Assembly (NCBI RefSeq): GCF_001484045.1
Contig: NZ_CP013128.1
Span: 1 to 64,000, forward strand
DNA from: Mycoplasma sp. (ex Biomphalaria glabrata)
GTDB taxonomy: Bacteria > Bacillota_I > Bacilli_A > Mycoplasmatales > GCF-1484045
Reading direction: 5' to 3'
Length of the DNA stretch: 64,000 nt
A program made the position numbers and the translations under genes. The notes under the pieces were generated by a model. It was not told the origin of the DNA. It searched no databases and saw only the letters and a program-made list of their open reading frames with translations. This document shows, one piece after another, positions 58,684 to 64,000 of the stretch. Positions within the stretch are counted from its first letter, which is position 1, and each line of letters starts with the position of its first letter.

Positions 58684-61600
58684 TTATTGATTTTCTCAAT
58701 TTAATCAATTTAGTAATTCCCCATTCGCTACTATATTGCCCTTAACATTTGTATATAAACTATTTAAGTAAGAAGCAATTTGTGAAAAACCAACTTTATC
58801 GTTAACTAAATTAGTTTCAGCGATTTGTCCTTTAAAAAGGTTGTACAATGAATCAACATCTGTTGGTAAACCTATAGTTGAACCATTTTTAGTATTAAAG
58901 AAAGTTCAAATGTGTTCTGCTCCAGCGAATGGCAATGATGTTTGGTTAAATGTAAAATCTTTGTGTTTATAACCTTGATTTAAAATTATTAAAATATTTG
59001 ATAGGTCATTTTTCAAACACTCTGTTTGTTGTTGTGCATATACACTTAAGTCAAAAAATACATGTCCAACATTTTGTGAATTAAAGAAAACATAAATTCT
59101 TTGTTCCCCACCTCATTCACTCTTAGCATCGAAAATGATATTATTTGCTATATCACTAACTGGTAATGTAGATTTTCCATCTGGAGTTAAAAAATAATGA
59201 TCAAAGTAAGCTGGCATCATTATATTGTAACCTCAATTGCTATTTTTATATTGAGTTAAAGAATTATCAATATCACTAATCAACGCATTCTTCTCTTGTG
59301 TTCCGAATTCACCATCGATTTTATTTTTTGAGATTAAATCCGCAAATCAGTTTGCGACAGCATAAGAAGCGGGAAAGTTTACCACATTGTTTGCAACATT
59401 ATTTTTAAATATTGTTAACAATGCATTCGAATCCAAAGCTTCTCCATTTTTTACAGGAAGTAAAATTGTTTCAGTAACAACAGACGTTATTCCAGTTATA
59501 TATCCAAAATAAACATTTGATATTTCTTCAAGAATTGGTTGTCAAAATTTGTTTTGCAAAGTTGAATCTTGATCCGCTAAGAATCGATTAATTAATGTCC
59601 CGTCCTCAATTATTATTTGAAAGTATCCGTTTGCTAATCATTTATGTTGTAATTCAGTTTGTGATGGTTGAAAATTGTCAATAAAGAATTGAGCTAAAGC
59701 TACTGGATCTGGTTTTTCTCCATAAGTTTGTCCTTTTAAAACATAATCACTAATTGGATTATCTGCTAAATTTTCAAAACCATAATATGATGGCAAAATT
59801 CTATTAATAATAATTGTAAATTGATTAACAATTTGTTGTTTTTGGTCATCTAAAAAGGCTTGTAAATCTTTATTGTCGGAAGTAATTTGTGTCATGAAAG
59901 TAATAACAGCATATTTTTGTGGAAATCCAGGAGCTTGCTCTTGAATTCCGTTTTTAAATGCAAGAACTATATCATGTAAAGTAAGTTCTGAATTTTGTTC
60001 GTGATGAAACATAATTGTTTGAGCAATAGAATTTGTTACTAATGATGATGATGGATTAAAACCAAAATATGATGGTGTTAATAATGGTAAAATTCGTTGA
60101 ATTTGATAAAAAATATTAATAGCTTGATTGTTCAAAAAAGTATTTACATCGTCGACATTATTAATACTATTCAAAAATTTTGCAACATTTCATAAATTCT
60201 CAACATCCGTTGGTAAAGAGGTTTTATTTATAGTTGCAGCAATTTCTTCTGGTGTTAATTGCGTTCCTTGTTCTACATGAACAAGTAATCTATCAATAGA
60301 TGTAACCAAAATTCCTTGACCAGCTTCCTTAGAAATTCATCCATAATAACGATCTTGAACTTCATTAACAATATCAGTTATTTTTGTTAGTAATTTTTGT
60401 TGTTGATCTTTAATTCAATCCGCAGTTCCCATATCAGGATTGCTTATTAATTCTTGCATAATTGTTTTTGATTCTCATGCTCCCGGAAATTCAGCTGAAG
60501 TAGTTGGTAAATTTTCAACATAGTATAAAGTTAGTTCAAATGCATTTAGTTGTTGATTTAAATCGTATATTCCGCGGAATATATATGTTGTTAAACGATT
60601 TCCTAGTAAACCTCCAAAACCATAGTATGAATCTTCTACAATGTTAATTATTGATTGAATATCTTTTTGAAGTGATTCTTGTTGATTACGAATATATTCA
60701 TTAAATTTTTCTGTTTCAATAAAATTATAAGTATCGTAATCTGGTGTTCATGAGTAAAATTGACTCAATGCCTGAAATGTTGAATATGAATGCGTGAAAG
60801 TTGCTCTAAATGCATCCTCTGAAACAATTTGCAGTGGTGAACCGCTAAAATATTGAGAAACATTAAATGTTGAGCTAGGATCATCGTATCCAAAATATCG
60901 TTTTGTTAAGAATTCTTCATAAAGACTACGAGTTGATATGACAAATGTTGACATATTGATTGATCTGTAAATAGCAAAATTTTCTGAATCACGTCATTCA
61001 ACTGGTATTATTTTTGTATCAATATCAGCTGCCTTTTCCGGTGTTAAATTATCTCAAACACCTGTTGAACATAGAAAATTTAACACAGAAACGCCATCTC
61101 ATTTTTGATCTTTCATTTCGTTAGTTCATTGACCAATTAATTCATCAATAGAACTTATCGGATTAAGTGTTTCTTTATTTAAATAATTGCTTCAAAGATC
61201 GTTATTACTTTGATTAATATCAGCAAAGCCGTAATAGAATGTCTTAAATTGATCTAGGATTTGTTGAGCGTAATAGCTGAATTGAGTTTTACCTCAAGTT
61301 TGATAATCATGAAAAGTTCTTTCAATATCACTACTAGTTGTTGGATTTAAATATGGTTCAATAAAACGAGCAGGTTTTCCATTATTTAAATCCGTATGGA
61401 AACGAGAAATTAAATTAAATAAACCATATTTTGGATGATTCATATCGTTATCTGTTTTGTCATATACCAAACCATTAGTTCCAGGAACCAAAGCTGGGAA
61501 CATATATTGCCCATTTTCAGGATTCATAAAACCTCACTGATGGCCGTTTTCTGTTCCTTCCATCGTCATAATTCATTTCGCATATGTTGCATTTAGCAAT

Positions 61601-62096
61601 ACCGTAATTTCAGTATTCTGAATTGTGGTAAAATCTAAAATTGTTGTATTCATTTGCTCATCTGTTACACTATCAGGTAAGTTAGCAGTTGCAGCTGCTA
61701 CCATTTGATTGATATTCATAGGTCCGAATGTGTAATCGCCTTTTTTACCTAATCAGGTTGCCACGTTTTCGATAGCTACTTTTTGATTAGGTGTTGCGCT
61801 ATCATTATATGCACTTTTTAAGTCAATAAAGTAAAAATTTGTTTCCAAAAAATTAATGAATTTGTTTAAAATAGGAGTATTTGTCATTGATGTTAATTTA
61901 TTTGAATTTACAGTGTAATTGACAAAAACATTACTATTTTGAGATATTAAATTTTGTCGAGCTAATTTTGCATTATTAGCATCATTTTGTTGTTTTGTTT
62001 CGCTACCTTCTGATGTTTTAACTAATGTAGCTGTAGGCACGGCAACGACTGTTGTTAAAGTCGTTAAAAGTGCCAATAACTTGATTTTTTGTTCAT
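58684..62096 (-). CDS. Large surface protein D, divergent paralog with frameshifted signal peptide
   Basis: The main frame from 62076 to 58684 encodes about 1130 residues like A-C (repeats with SYFGFNPSSS, SYYGFENLADNPISDYV; end NWENQ). The ATG expected from the paralogs, at 62096, is out of frame: MNKK is followed by A6 (62085-62090) where A7 would give MNKKIKLLALLTTLTTV in frame. As written, translation needs a TTG at 62076 without the basic start of the signal peptide, so the gene is probably off or poorly expressed. Confidence 0.83.
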
Positions 62097-62168
62097 TTTT
62101 TCCTCTTTTTATTTATATTTGATACATTGTTGTACTCTTTAATTATAACATTCAACCTTTTTTTAAAA

Positions 62169-62193
62169 AAAATAACGCCCTAGACGTTATTTT
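62169..62193 (-). terminator. Terminator of surface gene E
   Basis: AAAATAACG / CGTTATTTT, loop CCCTAGA. It lies behind 62212, the stop of the frameshift-extended version of gene E. Confidence 0.8.
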
Positions 62194-62300
62194 ATGGTTT
62201 GATTTTGAAGTTTACTTTTTTTTACTTTTAAACAAAAAACTTGTCGCATCTTTATGTTTTGCCTTTGTTTGATGATTTTTTAACAATTGCTGTTTATTTT

Positions 62301-64000
62301 TTAACTCAATATGTTTTTTAAGGTTTTTCCTGTTTGAGATCTTGATCTAATTTTTCGAATCGTAAAGAACATAGTAGGAGCAATTACTGTAACTGATGCT
62401 ACAGCGATAATTACCGGAATAACTCAACTTGGTAATGAAGATGTTTCACTTGGTGGAACGATATGAGGCAAACGACTAATTACTTCATCAATAGATAAAA
62501 CTTGGTTATTATAGTCTGGGCTCATAATACTTATATTTGTACGAATTTTTCTACCAGAAGATAAATCGTAACCAACCCCTATTTGAATATAAATATCACG
62601 AACAGCTTTTGTTGTGTGATGCAATTCAGAAATTGAAGTAATTGTGTTAATTCCTTGTTGTGCTGGCATCGGTAATGAACTTGTTCCGTCATAATCTGGT
62701 GATTCGTTGGCAAAATCAAATGTACCTTTATCATATTCAATCGCAGCAGTCGAGTTCTCAGTCGAATTTGGTGTATCTAAATTTTTAGCAATAGTAATTT
62801 TTTGAGCTAAATTGTAAGTTGGAGTTCCTGATGAGGTATCTGCAACAGTAAATAATAATTGATCAAATGGAAATTTATTATTTGCTGAAATAATCTTATA
62901 TGTAAATTGTTGAAATCCCTTTGTAATAATTAAGGTTGCCCCATAAGAAACATTTCCGTTTTGTGAACTTGGAGAAAATGTTAGTGAGTCAACATCTCCG
63001 TTCAATAAATGTTGCCCTGACCCTAACTCTACGATAGTTGCTGAAATTTTAGCAGATTTTAATAGTTTTGGATTGGTTGGTTCATAAATCAATTGAAGCG
63101 GCATTCCGTACTGAGAGAAGAATAAAAACGTATGTTTTAAAGCGGTATTATTTCAATCTGTATTTTCATCACCTTGCGTTAGAGAAAATCATTGCGATGA
63201 TATTTCATTTAAATCCGCAACAGATGTTGGGTTTCCTGATTGATTTAAAAAATTAGATAATGCTTGTTTGGATTCGCTAAAATTTTGATAATTACCACGA
63301 TAATTTGCCTCAGTTTTTCAGGACTTATTACTTTCTGATTCAGCTAAGAAGTTAAAAATTTCTGTTTGTCTTTTGAATCCTTTTTCACTTGCAGCTAAAT
63401 CTTTACTACTTAAATTTGCTTGTTCTTGAGTAAAATTTTGAATATTATCTTCATAAAATTTTCAAGCATTATAACTCAATCGATAGGTTGCAGAAGAATC
63501 GGGAGTTATCATTTGATTATAAGTTTCACGATCTAAAACCCCCATAGCTACGTTGATATCAATAGTTGCACCTGTTGGTCCTGTCACTCAACCAGGTAAG
63601 TTGGGAAATGATAATGTAGACCCATTAAATGTTGCAAAATACCCTTGTGAAACAGCAGAATATTTTTTATTAACCTCTTCTAAATAACTACGATAAACAT
63701 TTGTTTGTTCATCTTTAAATTGATTTTCGTTTCCACGATAATCAGTAACTATATTTGCCTCTCAAGTTGGTGTAGTAGTTGAATTATGAAAAGTATGAAC
63801 ATAATTTATAAAGGCAGTTTGATTAAATATTGCTGATGTTACATCTGATGATGTTCTAACAAATACCCCATTATCTAATGCATTATCTCCACCCAACGTT
63901 TTAAAAGATAACTTATTACCATTTACATCATTTATAAATCCACGGAATATGATTTTATACTCATTAATAATTTTAGTTACATCATCTTCAAAAGCATTTC
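62301..64000 (-). CDS. Giant surface protein E, C-terminal part; start outside the window
   Basis: Frame open from the window edge to 62301, homologous to the C-terminal part of the giant protein at 25936 (LPMPAQQGINTITS, SLDE/IDEVISRLP, SETSSLPSWVIPVIIA). The membrane helix is followed by IRKIRSRSQTGKTLK, then the frame stops. At A6 (62314-62319) one more A would extend it by about 35 residues (HIELKNKQQLLKNH... to FKSKKK, stop 62212), matching the basic tail of the first giant protein. So the cytoplasmic tail appears truncated. Confidence 0.85.

Noticed and set aside
45014-62193. Recurring TAACGC palindromes as mobile-element ends
   Set aside because: Each lies just behind the stop of a surface gene and has a T-rich flank, so they are terminators copied with the genes.

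Overview
The window is from an AT-rich, cell-wall-less bacterium of the Mollicutes. TGA is read as tryptophan in essentially every gene, codon use is strongly A/T-biased, and chaperone, purine-permease and exonuclease neighbourhoods alternate with large surface-protein families. A dxs gene and the general layout fit the Mycoplasma/Malacoplasma/Ureaplasma side of the class, but I cannot assign a species from sequence alone. No tRNA, rRNA, CRISPR array or IS element was recognised.

Layout. 1-3.3 kb: amino-sugar operon nagA-nagB-nagE. 3.3-8.3 kb: housekeeping genes (Asp23-like, nusB, xseA, xseB, a hypothetical gene, tlyA, dinB). 8.4-13.7 kb: four paralogous membrane-anchored proteins with near-identical terminators, decayed copies, a candidate small RNA and a type I membrane protein. 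13.7-22.7 kb: a defence island. On the minus strand, in transcription order, it holds a DndC-like sulfurtransferase, a MORC/MutL-type GHKL ATPase, a Z1 ATPase, a PD-(D/E)XK (DUF4420-like) nuclease and a DUF262 protein; next to these lie a tyrosine recombinase and an HNH nuclease. 22.7-25.9 kb: small membrane proteins, dxs and a PPC-domain protein. 25.9-35.1 kb: one uninterrupted 9.2-kb gene for a roughly 3060-residue repeat surface protein. 35.2-38.1 kb: rsmE, an NCS2 permease and a hypothetical gene. 38.1-40.1 kb: a CBASS-like pair (CD-NTase plus TM-NUDIX protein with a DUF1524/HNH tail). 40.1-45.0 kb: heat-shock genes hrcA, grpE, dnaK, dnaJ with CIRCE operators. 45.0-64.0 kb: a tandem array of large surface proteins alternating with a second membrane-protein family and its decayed copies.

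Main discovery. A perfect 36-bp inverted repeat (20626-20661 and 21565-21600) encloses the tyrosine recombinase gene plus an outward promoter and start codon. In the present orientation these drive the HNH nuclease gene, and the DndC gene has no proper start. Inverting the segment would place the same promoter and the same first codons, in frame, onto DndC, the head of the five-gene minus-strand cluster. This reads as a self-contained recombinase switch between an HNH nuclease and a phosphorothioation-like MORC/Z1 system.

Other striking points: a CBASS-like pair directly behind dnaJ with a NUDIX-HNH effector architecture; a 46-bp exact micro-inversion that truncates one of three near-identical surface genes; and at least nine single-base shifts, most in poly(A) tracts, nearly all in defence, surface or hypothetical genes, while the housekeeping genes are intact.
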